Shown: positions 35,715 through 44,687, counted from the stretch's first letter. The stretch: DNA of 64,000 nt from Aliivibrio finisterrensis_A (GCF_004167675.1 NZ_SEZQ01000015.1); one strand, 5' to 3'. Notes: a model not told the origin generated them from the sequence alone. Numbers and translations are program-made.

Positions 35715-38351
35715 TTAGTTATATGTGGATTTCGTTATTGGTGGTACGTACTCTGGTTCTTTTGTTGGATCATAGATAGTAGTTTGTACAACTAAAGGAT
35801 TACCAATAGTCTGATTCATATAGAATGGCGTTTTTATTCTCATTCCGCCGTTATCACCTGTAATGGTATATCGAACAGTAAAATATATTTTTTCAGATTT
35901 TTCTGGTATTTTGCTTAGCTGATCAAGCTCAGTAGCAATATCATTCCACCATTTTTGAGGCATTCTAAAACGGAATGACTGTTTATTATCGACAGTAAAG
36001 TGCCAGCGACCTAATAAATAATGCTGTTCTTCTGTTAGGTTGCTTACATAATCCTTACCATTTGAAATAGAAGCACCTACAGGTGATTCTCCCCCTGAAT
36101 GGTGATTAGTACCTTGAATATCTGACAGCAAGAATGTATCAATAGGCTCACCTATAATAGTGCTATTTTGAGATAAATCTCCATCTTCTCTATGCCTAAA
36201 AAATTCCATCTTCATCACCACTTTTTCCTTATCACTTAAAGGTGTGATATTAGCGTTATTAGTTTTTAATGATACAGTCTGGTTTGTACCTGCAAATGCG
36301 ACTAAAGGTTGGTAGCCGTGAGCGGGTAACATTTTTACTTCATGTTCTTTAATTGATGGATAAGCTTTATAGTACTCATGCTCTTCTATTCTTAGTTCTT
36401 CTGGTGTCCATTCTGATCTATCTATAGTTGCAGAGTGAGAACCATAAACTTGTTGCGTCTGAGACCAGTTATAAGTACCGAAGCCGATATCTTTTCCACT
36501 ACCAAGAAATGCATACCTATGACCCAAAGCGGCGATATTGCCCCAATCACCCTCCATTGAAATAGTCGTCAGTTGTTTGTTTGAATTAAAGTGATTTAGG
36601 CCAGATTGGTCACCATTGGTAGAGCCTGTCTGCATATTTGATGCTGATCTTGAGTGGTTCCCAGCTCTGCGCGTTAATGGCCTAACTCCCCATTCTGTTT
36701 CTGCAATTTCGCCTACTGCATGATCATCACCACCTCTAATGCCAACCCAAGAACCAGCTTGTGATGCTAGTTGTTTATCATAAGAGATATATGCCTTTGG
36801 AGAACCGTATAAAGCACGTAGAAAATTGTAATAATCAAGTCGGTTTTCTAAAAACTCTTTCTTATAAATACCTAAGTTATGATCTTGAACATTAAAAATC
36901 GATTTCTTATCAGCATTGTAGTTCGTTGCAAATACTGGTGGAGTGGTAAATATTTTACCATCACCGATAGTGAACTCTCTATATCTCTGCTTGTTAATAT
37001 CATTGTGTGAATGACGTACGCTTAAGTAATAGTCTGTGATATTTCTCAATTTAACTGAACCGTTGTCATTACCTTTTTCACTAGATTCGTTATAAGAAGT
37101 AAATGGCTCCAGTAGCTCGTTAAGTTCTTCAGTGTTATTTACATCTGGCTTATTAGGTAAGCTTGCCAAAAAATCTGTTCTAACAATTGATGAATCATCA
37201 ACACATTCTTTACCTCCGCAGTTTTCACCAACATTAACAATTATTTTAGATACCCTAACGTTGCTGTGTTGATCTGTAGCTGTTATTGAAAATTCGGCTG
37301 GTTCGGTTGTTATAGTCTCTGAGAATACAGTGAATAAATGTGTTTCTTCGTCATATGTAACAATACTTGGTAAGGCTGAAACTTCTATTCGAACCCCTTC
37401 ATTATCGCCTTCATCTAAGTCAAAAACGGTAATTCGGTGGTAGTAAGGCACGCCTCTTCCTGCATTAATTTGATCAATAGCTTCAATGATAGGTGCTTCA
37501 TTATTTGTAACCCTTACATCCATATGCCTAGTGAACTTCGTACCATAAGAATAAATGACATAGCTAAATCTATAATTGTCTTCACTCAAATGTTCAGGTA
37601 GCTGCTCGAAATTTATTAATCCAGTATTATTATCAATATTAATCCAATCTGGATTTTTAGAGCCCTCCAATGGTACAAATGTTATTACATCATTATCAAC
37701 ATCAGTTACGACAACCTGATGAGTAGACGGTTTATTTGGGTAAACTCTTATTAATGGTATGTGACCAGATGGTACTGTTGGCAGGGTATCTTCAATTATA
37801 ATGTTAACATCTTTCGCAATTTCTATCTTGCCATCAGAAACAACTACAGTATGCACGTGTGTGCCTCTATAAGATGAATCTGGTTTGATTGACATGACAC
37901 CTGTCGTAGGATCTATTGTTAACCATTTTGGTGCATCATCAATCGAATATAATAATGGGTCGCCATCTTTATCAGTAGCTATAATGTTAACTTCTTTATT
38001 AACCTTTGACTTCGTTTTAATGTCAGGTATGTGCTCTATTTCTGGAGGATTATTTGGCGCTACTGGAATAGAGGGTTCTAAAGGTATTGAGGGGATAGAA
38101 GGAATAGAGGGAATAGAAGGAATAGAGGGCTCTAAAGGTATTGAGGGGATAGAAGGAATAGAGGGCTCCAAAGGTATTGAGGGAATAGAAGGAATAGAGG
38201 GCTCCAAAGGTATTGAGGGAATAGAAGGAATAGAGGGCTCTAAAGGTATTGAGGGAATAGAAGGAGTTGTGAATTCGGTAATTGAAATTGAATCATCTTG
38301 ACATCCTAGCAAAGATGAAGTGATAGCAAAGATTAATATGTTTTTTTTCAT
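35715..38351 (-). CDS. Surface lipoprotein with Pro-rich repeats, Ig/cadherin-like domains and CAP-like domain
   Basis: 878 residues. A lipoprotein signal ends in the lipobox LLGC (Cys17). Residues 31-96 are SIP/LEP repeats (see the repeat entry), probably a spacer lifting the protein off the membrane. Two or three cadherin/Ig-like domains follow (about 100-375; KDGDPLLYSID, DPTTGVMSI). Residues about 515-660 resemble the CAP/SCP fold (NFLRALYGSPKAYISYDKQL, then HRYAFLGSGKDIGFGTY). The C-terminal 200 residues are unassigned. The final target (inner or outer membrane) is not certain; a surface role is inferred. Single gene, converging on zntA. Confidence 0.75.
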   Translation of the reverse strand: MKKNILIFAITSSLLGCQDDSISITEFTTPSIPSIPLEPSIPSIPSIPLEPSIPSIPSIPLEPSIPSIPSIPLEPSIPSIPSIPSIPSIPLEPSIPVAPNNPPEIEHIPDIKTKSKVNKEVNIIATDKDGDPLLYSIDDAPKWLTIDPTTGVMSIKPDSSYRGTHVHTVVVSDGKIEIAKDVNIIIEDTLPTVPSGHIPLIRVYPNKPSTHQVVVTDVDNDVITFVPLEGSKNPDWINIDNNTGLINFEQLPEHLSEDNYRFSYVIYSYGTKFTRHMDVRVTNNEAPIIEAIDQINAGRGVPYYHRITVFDLDEGDNEGVRIEVSALPSIVTYDEETHLFTVFSETITTEPAEFSITATDQHSNVRVSKIIVNVGENCGGKECVDDSSIVRTDFLASLPNKPDVNNTEELNELLEPFTSYNESSEKGNDNGSVKLRNITDYYLSVRHSHNDINKQRYREFTIGDGKIFTTPPVFATNYNADKKSIFNVQDHNLGIYKKEFLENRLDYYNFLRALYGSPKAYISYDKQLASQAGSWVGIRGGDDHAVGEIAETEWGVRPLTRRAGNHSRSASNMQTGSTNGDQSGLNHFNSNKQLTTISMEGDWGNIAALGHRYAFLGSGKDIGFGTYNWSQTQQVYGSHSATIDRSEWTPEELRIEEHEYYKAYPSIKEHEVKMLPAHGYQPLVAFAGTNQTVSLKTNNANITPLSDKEKVVMKMEFFRHREDGDLSQNSTIIGEPIDTFLLSDIQGTNHHSGGESPVGASISNGKDYVSNLTEEQHYLLGRWHFTVDNKQSFRFRMPQKWWNDIATELDQLSKIPEKSEKIYFTVRYTITGDNGGMRIKTPFYMNQTIGNPLVVQTTIYDPTKEPEYVPPITKSTYN
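38064..38261 (-). repeat. 36-base coding minisatellite (SIPSIPSIPLEP)
   Basis: Five LEP-ended units lie in a row, with 2, 3, 3, 3 and 5 SIP triplets each. The basic unit is 36 bases with a nested 9-base SIP unit. One unit is enlarged to 54 bases. All changes are multiples of 9, so the frame is kept; this is the pattern left by replication slippage. Confidence 0.95.
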
Positions 38352-38526
38352 GTTAGTAATTAAAAGTTATGATTATTAACTCTTATATCAATAACTAATA
38401 TGGCAATCAAGAGGCTTTTAATAACTAAATGCTATTATTTTGTTACAAGATATTGTTAACCAAATTATGTTAACTTTTCCTAAATTCTACGATTTTATTC
38501 CATGAAGTAAATGTAATGATGATGGT

Positions 38527-38682
38527 ATGGGCTGTTCAAAAGAGAATATAACTAACCGAAGTGAATATAATAAAGTTCTTTGCAAGCGTGGTTCAGTTGC
38601 GCTCTGGATAATTATTTATCGAAATCGCTTAATTACTGAAAAGTTCCATTTATGGATGATCTTGTTGCGCAAAATTGTGTGA
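38527..38682 (+). pseudogene. IS5-family transposase N-terminal remnant
   Basis: An open frame of 51 codons whose first 30 or so residues (TNRSEYNKVLCKRGSVALWI) follow the opening of Vibrio IS5-family transposases, where the pattern is TN-YNK-L--RGS---WID. After WI the match ends and the frame stops, so only a fragment survives. No terminal inverted repeats are evident. The rest of the 485-base gap (38352-38836) is AT-rich and must hold the udp promoter. Confidence 0.65.
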
Positions 38683-38836
38683 CGACTGTCATTTTTAATT
38701 GCAATAATGTAGTTCTTAGTAACTGCTTTTGGGGTATTTATCACATAAATCTACCATTTAATTGGGTAAAGTAACTTCATCGAATCAATTATAACTAATT
38801 AAATTAACGCGACCCTACAATCGCAAGGAGCTAACC

Positions 38837-39595
38837 ATGACAGCAGCAGTATTCCATTTAGGTGTTACACAGGCAGATCTTCAAGGCGCAGAAATGGCTA
38901 TCATTCCTGGTGATCCAGCACGTGTTCAGAAAATCGCAGAGCAAATGGAAAACCCTAAATTCTTAGCAAGCCACCGTGAATACACTGTGTATCTAGCTGA
39001 ACTTGATGGTAAGAAAATTGTAGTATGTTCAACAGGTATTGGTGGTCCATCTACTTCTATTGCTGTTGAAGAGCTAGCACAACTTGGTGTTCGTACTTTC
39101 TTACGAGTAGGTACTACAGGTGCAATCCAACCGCATGTAAATGTCGGTGATATGATTGTGACTACTGGCTCTGTTCGTTTAGATGGCGCAAGTCTTCACT
39201 TTGCTCCAATGGAATTCCCAGCAGTTGCTGACTTTGATGTTGCAACGGCAATGCGTAAAGCGGTTGTTGATCAAGGTGCTGCGGTTCATACAGGTGTTAC
39301 AGCATCAAGTGATACTTTCTACCCAGGTCAAGAACGTTACGATACGTTCTCTGGTCGTGTTGTTAAGCGTTTCCAAGGTTCTATGCAAGAGTGGCAAGAC
39401 ATGGGTGTACTTAACTTTGAAATGGAATCAGCAACATTATTAACAATGTGTGCAAGTTCTGGTTTACGTGCTGGTTGTGTTGCGGGTGTAATCATTAACC
39501 GTACACAAAAAGAGATCCCAGATCACGCAACACTAAAAGAAACTGAAGCACGTTCAATTAAAGTGGTTATTGAAGCTGCTCGTAATCTTCTATAG
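38837..39595 (+). CDS. udp: Uridine phosphorylase
   Basis: Cytoplasmic nucleoside salvage enzyme: uridine plus phosphate to uracil and ribose-1-phosphate. NP-I family marks are present: IIPGDPARV (22-30), STGIGGPS and RVGTTGAIQ for phosphate and ribose, and NFEMESATLL near the C-terminus. 252 residues matches E. coli Udp (253) with high similarity (MQEWQDMGVLNFEMESATL). Ribosome site AAGGAG is 8 bases upstream. The gene has the codon bias of a well-expressed gene. A terminator follows. Confidence 0.96.
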   Translation: MTAAVFHLGVTQADLQGAEMAIIPGDPARVQKIAEQMENPKFLASHREYTVYLAELDGKKIVVCSTGIGGPSTSIAVEELAQLGVRTFLRVGTTGAIQPHVNVGDMIVTTGSVRLDGASLHFAPMEFPAVADFDVATAMRKAVVDQGAAVHTGVTASSDTFYPGQERYDTFSGRVVKRFQGSMQEWQDMGVLNFEMESATLLTMCASSGLRAGCVAGVIINRTQKEIPDHATLKETEARSIKVVIEAARNLL

Positions 39596-39620
39596 TAGAA
39601 GAACATAAAAAGAGATTAAG

Positions 39621-39655
39621 ATGCCGTTGGTTCAAATGAATCAGCGGCATTTTTG
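39621..39655 (+). terminator. Terminator of udp
   Basis: ATGCCGTTGGTTC pairs with GAATCAGCGGCAT (two G-T pairs) around a 4-base loop, followed by TTTTTG. Confidence 0.88.
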
Positions 39656-39663
39656 TATCTTGA

Positions 39664-40581
39664 TTAGTATAATAGATCACTTGCGTCAGTGCGGTTTAGA
39701 AAGTTTTGTAGCTCTTCCATGAAGACACGGATACGAGTCGGTAAATATTTTCGAGAGCGGTAGACTGCATAAATTTGTCCATTCTGTCCAAAATTACCAT
39801 GAAATAGTTGAATTAAACGCCCTTCAGCAAGCTGCTTGGAGATTTGGTCTTCAGGAATAAGCGCGATTCCCATTCCTGATATTGCCAAATTAGTGGCAAT
39901 ATCAACAGAGTCAGTTGTGATGATCCCTGAGACATCAACGATATCTATTTTTCCTTGTAAATCTTCATAGATCCATTCAGTTTCACGTTTAATTGAATTG
40001 GTATTAGTGATGCATTGATGATTAGTAAGCTGAGCTGGATGCTCTGGTGTACCATATCGCGCCAAATATTTTGGTGATGCACAGAAAACACGACGATATT
40101 TTAAGATTGGTTTTGCTATCAACGATAAGTCTGTCGGTAATAGTGGAGATATCATAATATCGCAATTAGCCATTTCACGTAGTTGAGTAGGGTGAAGAGT
40201 GACTAGGTTAATATGTATTTTTGGTTGTAATTTTTTAAATTGATAAAAGAAATATTGACTGAGCCAGCGTCCCATAGGGTGAAGTAAGCCTACCGTTATC
40301 TCGCCACGAATGCTCTCAGAAGTGTCATATAAGCCATCAATAGTATCATCGAGATCTTGCAATATACGCTGGCATGATTCTAAAAACACGATCCCTTGAG
40401 GGGTTAAATGAATTTGATTTCCACCGCGATGAAACAAGCGCAACTTAACCTCTTGTTCTAATTGGCTGATTTTTCTGCTTAATGTGGGTTGACTCATTTC
40501 TAGAATATCAGCAGTCTCGGTAAAGCTGAGTTTTTCTGCTAACAAGCAAAACATTCGTAGGGTATTGATTTGAAAAGACAT
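39664..40581 (-). CDS. LysR-family transcriptional regulator
   Basis: 305 residues: winged HTH (LSFTETADILEMSQPTLSRK, about 19-38) and a LysR substrate-binding domain. I start at ATG 40581 (MSFQINTLRMF); the upstream TTG is improbable. It is divergent from the eight-gene cytochrome operon at 40861 and separated by 279 bases with dyads, so control of that operon is the simplest inference. Ligand unknown. Confidence 0.88.
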   Translation of the reverse strand: MSFQINTLRMFCLLAEKLSFTETADILEMSQPTLSRKISQLEQEVKLRLFHRGGNQIHLTPQGIVFLESCQRILQDLDDTIDGLYDTSESIRGEITVGLLHPMGRWLSQYFFYQFKKLQPKIHINLVTLHPTQLREMANCDIMISPLLPTDLSLIAKPILKYRRVFCASPKYLARYGTPEHPAQLTNHQCITNTNSIKRETEWIYEDLQGKIDIVDVSGIITTDSVDIATNLAISGMGIALIPEDQISKQLAEGRLIQLFHGNFGQNGQIYAVYRSRKYLPTRIRVFMEELQNFLNRTDASDLLY

Positions 40582-40756
40582 GATGAAGGTATCACACAAT
40601 TTTTTCGCTAGTATACCAAAATAATACTAAGGTGCTAGATAAGTGGTTGACGAGATGATTGGTCTCATATCGATCATGAATAAAGAAGTGTAGATTTTTA
40701 ATCGATTTATGATCTTGCTTCAATGAATATTTATTATTCTAGTTACGTGACTCACA

Positions 40757-40775
40757 TTATTCATTTTCTGAATAA
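40757..40775. promoter_or_regulatory. LysR-type dyad upstream of the cytochrome operon
   Basis: TTATTC-N7-GAATAA is a perfect inverted repeat in a T-N11-A setting, 86 bases before the porin start and between it and the divergent LysR gene. A second short dyad, GAATA-N5-TATTC, lies about 20 bases to the left. Assignment to this LysR protein is inference. Confidence 0.35.
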
Positions 40776-40860
40776 CTGCAATTTTAAATCCCCCATTTTC
40801 TTCCATTATTTGAGTTATATACTCGCGCACAACGATATATTTCAAGTTGTGGAAAAAAAT

Positions 40861-41841
40861 ATGAAAATAAATAAAATATCAGTGGCATTGTTAATGTTGA
40901 GTTCTAGTTATTCGTTTGCTGAAGAAATGACATTTTTGGAACCAGAGTTGTATGGTTCAATTCGTGCTCAAGTTGCACTTCAAGAGAATACGGATTACAC
41001 CACGGATATTTATCAAGCAGAAGCAGGTTTGATTGGTTTTGTTCCTGTTTATGATTTTCGTGTTCGTTATCAGCTAGAAGCAGAGTACTCAGAATCTATG
41101 GTCGAAAATGCGTCAGATAACGATCTGATTGTACGTGAAGCTAACATCATCATGATGAATAAAAAATGGGGTGGGATGTTTATTGGTTCAGGTACAACAG
41201 GTACATGGGCCGATTTATATAGCAAGGCCGATATATTTGAAAGCAATAATATGGAGCGCCACAGTAATAATTTATTGTTTGGCGGCCAACGTTATTCAAC
41301 CAACCAACTGGCATTGATTACCCCTCATTTTGGACCTTTCCACTTTAAAGCTGCAGTGGTTTCACCTAAGGATGACAATGATAATGATGCTGACATTATT
41401 GGTTTGCGTGCACTTTATAACCAAGGTGATTTTAGTTTAGTAGTAAACCAATCACTGACATCAAAAGAGATGATGAATGGGGCTAAAGAAGACAGTCAAC
41501 GTACCGTTGTCGCTACGAGTTACCAATGGGATAATTTCTATTTAGGTGGTGTCGCTGAGTTCGATTACGATGCACCTTACCATAAACGCAATGTATATGG
41601 GATTTCAGGTAAATACATTTACAACAAGACCTCATTTAGCTTGGGCTACCAGTACGCTGATTGGAAAAACACTCACGATAATGAATCGCTTGTACTTGCT
41701 AATGTAAGTCACGCTATCAATAAACACTTTACTGTATTTGCAGAGGGCGCACTTTTTAGTGAAGAGCCGAATCAAAACCTAAACGTTAAGTCGATAACAA
41801 AAAGCGACAATATTAATCTTGGTTTGATCGTCTCTTTCTAA
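40861..41841 (+). CDS. Outer membrane porin, Gram-negative porin family
   Basis: 326 residues. A signal peptide (about 1-21, ending SFA) is followed by an anti-parallel barrel pattern opening EPELYGSIRAQVAL and ending in NINLGLIVSF with the terminal aromatic needed for outer-membrane assembly. I start at ATG 40861, since the signal peptide begins there; the frame is open further left without a leader. It heads the run of eight same-strand genes with a 25-base gap to the next, suggesting it admits the substrate of the respiratory system encoded downstream. Confidence 0.85.
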   Translation: MKINKISVALLMLSSSYSFAEEMTFLEPELYGSIRAQVALQENTDYTTDIYQAEAGLIGFVPVYDFRVRYQLEAEYSESMVENASDNDLIVREANIIMMNKKWGGMFIGSGTTGTWADLYSKADIFESNNMERHSNNLLFGGQRYSTNQLALITPHFGPFHFKAAVVSPKDDNDNDADIIGLRALYNQGDFSLVVNQSLTSKEMMNGAKEDSQRTVVATSYQWDNFYLGGVAEFDYDAPYHKRNVYGISGKYIYNKTSFSLGYQYADWKNTHDNESLVLANVSHAINKHFTVFAEGALFSEEPNQNLNVKSITKSDNINLGLIVSF

Positions 41842-41866
41842 TTTCAACCTAAATAGGAATTCTATT

Positions 41867-42340
41867 ATGAAACGTACAATAAGTGCCTTAATACTAGGCT
41901 TGAGTTGTTGTTCTGCTTATGCTGCGGTCTCTGTTTCTGATTGTGTAATACGTGAGCCAGCACCAGGTTCAGATAAAACGGGGCTTTATTTCACGGTAAC
42001 GTATCAGCCAGATGCACAAACAGATTCACTTCGACTTCCTGCTCCTGAAGCTTTGTATGGTGCAACGGTAAATGCGTTAACTAGTTACACTGAGCTACAT
42101 ACAATGACTCATGTTGATGGCGTAATGGCAATGCAACGTATTCCACAAATACCCCTTAAACCAGAGCAGTCTGTGGAGTTAAAGCCGGGGGGCAATCATG
42201 TGATGCTATTTAATCTGAAAAAACGACCAATTGCAGGGGAAATTTATCCAGTAGAGCTTTGGTTAGCATTTGCGCCAGAAGTTAAATGTGATGCGATGGT
42301 GAAAACATCAGCAGAATTACAACAAGCAGGTAGTCACTAA
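41867..42340 (+). CDS. PCu(A)C-type periplasmic copper chaperone
   Basis: A signal peptide (1-19) and a complete copper motif H-X10-M-X21-H-X-M: His78, Met89, His111, Met113. This family carries Cu(I) and works with SCO proteins to load cuproenzymes. 157 residues is normal. Ribosome site AGGAA is upstream. Its stop shares a base with the next start (TAATG). A SCO gene lies in the same operon, so copper delivery is a strong inference, although no known cuproenzyme is present. Confidence 0.88.
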   Translation: MKRTISALILGLSCCSAYAAVSVSDCVIREPAPGSDKTGLYFTVTYQPDAQTDSLRLPAPEALYGATVNALTSYTELHTMTHVDGVMAMQRIPQIPLKPEQSVELKPGGNHVMLFNLKKRPIAGEIYPVELWLAFAPEVKCDAMVKTSAELQQAGSH

Positions 42341-42966
42341 TGAAAGCATTATTTAAGTCTATTCGTAGTGTTAAAGGTGCTGTGATTGCTGTGTTATTGA
42401 CGGCAGGTGTAGGTATAGGGTTGCTAGCAGCGCTACCTGCTAGCGAAGTCATGCATGCTTTTAGTACCAATGAATATTGTGGTACTTGCCACACAATGAA
42501 ACCGGCAGTAGAAACTTTTGTGAACAGTGTACACGGTGGCAACAACTCGCAAGGTTTTGTTGCTGACTGTGTATCTTGTCACCTTCCAGATTCAAATGTG
42601 GTTGATGAGCTTTGGGTGAAGGGCACTTCAGGAATGCGTCATTTATTTGGTGAATATGTTTTACAAATGGACTCATTAGATTACGACAAATTGCATCCAA
42701 AACGTACCGAGTATGTGTTTGATTCTGGTTGTGTAAATTGTCATCGAACATTAGAAGAACGTGCAGAAAATGCGACAGAGGCCTCTCCGGTATCTGATCA
42801 AACTCATCAGTTGGCGTTTTCTCGTAAAGATACAGACTCAAATTGGAAGTGTTCAAGCTGTCATTACGATATTGCCCATCCAGATCTGAAACGTAATATG
42901 CGAATGAAAGATGAAGAAAGAATGCGTGAGTTGATGTCTCAACTAGGAGTAGTAAATCATGGATAA
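42340..42966 (+). CDS. NapC/NirT-type tetrahaem quinol dehydrogenase
   Basis: 208 residues: one N-terminal membrane anchor (about 12-32) and four c-type haem sites CGTCH (47-51), CVSCH (77-81), CVNCH (131-135) and CSSCH (171-175). This is the NapC/NirT/CymA architecture that takes electrons from membrane quinol to periplasmic reductases. The gene overlaps its neighbours on both sides (1 base and 8 bases). The likely partner is the dihaem protein encoded next. Confidence 0.93.
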   Translation: MKALFKSIRSVKGAVIAVLLTAGVGIGLLAALPASEVMHAFSTNEYCGTCHTMKPAVETFVNSVHGGNNSQGFVADCVSCHLPDSNVVDELWVKGTSGMRHLFGEYVLQMDSLDYDKLHPKRTEYVFDSGCVNCHRTLEERAENATEASPVSDQTHQLAFSRKDTDSNWKCSSCHYDIAHPDLKRNMRMKDEERMRELMSQLGVVNHG

Positions 42967-44638
42967 GCACAGTAAACAATATGCGCTAACAACAACGCTG
43001 TTAGCCCTTGGTCTTATGGCGATGCCAAGCTTTGCTATGGATAAAGTTCCAGTACAAGATATTGATAATGGGTATGAAGACTATACCATTAAGCGCACGC
43101 CTGCAGATTTAACGCCACAAGAGCGCCAAATCGCCAACCGTAACATCTATGCTTGTTACTTAGGCTGTCACCGACCAGCAGTAGAAGAAGTTCCCGAGAC
43201 ATTAAGTCCGAAACTGGAAGGATTTGATGCTCAATATTTCTATAACCAGTTCGTAGACATGGACATGGAGCGACAAGCTGGCGTTTCATCGCAAATGAAA
43301 GAGTACGTTTACACCATTCCGCCGAAAGAGATCGCCGATCTGTCATTGGTATTGAGTGAGCGTCCAATGAAATGGAATCCTCGTCCAGAAGTGGTGGCCA
43401 GTGAAGCTTACGCACGTGGTAAGACTAAATATGATGCCAGTTGTAAGATGTGTCATGGCGAGCAAGGGGCGAGCACCAACCCGGCTTACCCTCCACTAAA
43501 AGGTCAAATGCCTGCTTACGTGTTTGAGCAAATGACGGCTTATCGTGATGGCAAGCGCACCAACCGCCAAGCTGCAATGATGGTGCCTTTTGCGAAAATG
43601 CTTAGTGAAGATGACTATGCTGATATTGTTGCTTACGTCACGGGTATGTTCTACACCCCAATTGAACGACGTGAGTTTATTTCAGGTAAAGGTATGCCGC
43701 CAGTTGAAGGGTTTGTATTACCGGATACGGGTCAAATCCAAAACTTCATCGATATGCATGGTGAAGATAATGATTATCCTAAAAATCCAATGAGTTACAC
43801 GATTAGTAATTCAGGAAAAATAGTAATCGATGGCAACACCAAACTAATGTGGGAGCGAGATTCTTCACGCATTTGGATGACCGCGGTAGAAGGTGAGCAA
43901 TACTGTAGTAACTTAGAGCTAGATGGTTACGACGATTGGCGTTACCCACTGATGAAAGAGTTACAAAGTATCGCTGATTTGGGTGAATTTCGCCCAGCCA
44001 TCAATACCGATGCATTCTTGAATATGCCACGTCTCAGTTCTGGTGTATGGGGCTTCCCTGTCAGTGACCATCCTGATCATGCTTGGCATATCGGTTTCCC
44101 TGAAGGTCATATCATGGGGCAGCACACAGCATCAACTAAGCTGGTTCGTTGTGTACGTGCCGATAATGGTGCTGCTTATCACAACATGAGTTATGTCGAC
44201 AACAAAGATGGCACAGTTACAGAAAAAGTCACCAATCGTATGTGGCAGCAGAAAATCGATTACCAACGTCGTAACTGGTTAGATTCAATTCAGTATTGTG
44301 AAAACCTTAATTACGCGAATTATGATGACTGGCGTTTACCTAACATTCGTGAGCTCGTCTCTATTGTGAACTACAACAAGACGTCACCAGCAATTGATGA
44401 AGAGTTTTTCCCAAATACACCAATTAAGTATTTCTTTTGGAGTAGCTCGACAGATTTGCCGGGACCAACGTTGTTTGTTCGACCATTACCCCCGCGTAAG
44501 AAAGATCAAACGCCAGAAATGCTCGATCATCGCCAAGATAAAGGGAATAAAGGCTGGGCCCAAGGTTACCAAATTGGCTCGGGGTTAGGCATGAGTAAAG
44601 ATGTGGAATTTTACACTCGTTGTATTCGAAATCCTTAA
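42959..44638 (+). CDS. Dihaem cytochrome c fused to two DUF1566 (Lcl) modules
   Basis: 559 residues, periplasmic (signal peptide 1-26). The first haem-type site reads CYLGCH (66-71), spaced CX3CH instead of CX2CH; the codons confirm it. The second is CKMCH (162-166) in a class I cytochrome domain (about 145-235). Residues 282-400 and 413-557 are two DUF1566/Lcl_C modules, each closing on a conserved Cys-(V/I)-Arg (398-400, 555-557) with an earlier Cys (316, 447). I know no characterised protein with this combination. It is the best candidate for the catalytic or terminal electron-accepting subunit of the operon. Confidence 0.8.
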   Translation: MDKHSKQYALTTTLLALGLMAMPSFAMDKVPVQDIDNGYEDYTIKRTPADLTPQERQIANRNIYACYLGCHRPAVEEVPETLSPKLEGFDAQYFYNQFVDMDMERQAGVSSQMKEYVYTIPPKEIADLSLVLSERPMKWNPRPEVVASEAYARGKTKYDASCKMCHGEQGASTNPAYPPLKGQMPAYVFEQMTAYRDGKRTNRQAAMMVPFAKMLSEDDYADIVAYVTGMFYTPIERREFISGKGMPPVEGFVLPDTGQIQNFIDMHGEDNDYPKNPMSYTISNSGKIVIDGNTKLMWERDSSRIWMTAVEGEQYCSNLELDGYDDWRYPLMKELQSIADLGEFRPAINTDAFLNMPRLSSGVWGFPVSDHPDHAWHIGFPEGHIMGQHTASTKLVRCVRADNGAAYHNMSYVDNKDGTVTEKVTNRMWQQKIDYQRRNWLDSIQYCENLNYANYDDWRLPNIRELVSIVNYNKTSPAIDEEFFPNTPIKYFFWSSSTDLPGPTLFVRPLPPRKKDQTPEMLDHRQDKGNKGWAQGYQIGSGLGMSKDVEFYTRCIRNP

Positions 44639-44652
44639 TCAATCTATCTATT

Positions 44653-44673
44653 AGCCCCTATTTATTAGGGGCT
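44653..44673 (+). promoter_or_regulatory. Intercistronic hairpin ahead of the beta-propeller gene
   Basis: AGCCCCTA/TAGGGGCT stem with a 5-base loop in the 49-base gap. The short alternative pairing GCT-TCGG-AGC and the downstream ribosome site GGAG lie immediately after. It may trim expression between the front and rear halves of the operon. Confidence 0.5.
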
Positions 44674-44687
44674 TCGGAGCTTTTATT

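Noticed and set aside
37885..38301. Open frame on the plus strand encoding GIEGIEGSKGIE repeats
   Set aside because: It is the antisense of the SIP/LEP minisatellite; the minus-strand frame has a lipoprotein signal and domain structure, the plus frame has nothing.
38678..38693. TGTGACGACTGTCATT as a CRP site for udp
   Set aside because: One half-site is poor (TCATT) and it falls at the end of the transposase relic, 150 bases from udp; too weak to list.
42461..42979. 172-codon minus-strand frame
   Set aside because: It lies opposite the NapC-type cytochrome gene, whose four haem sites are certain; the antisense frame has no motif or ribosome site.
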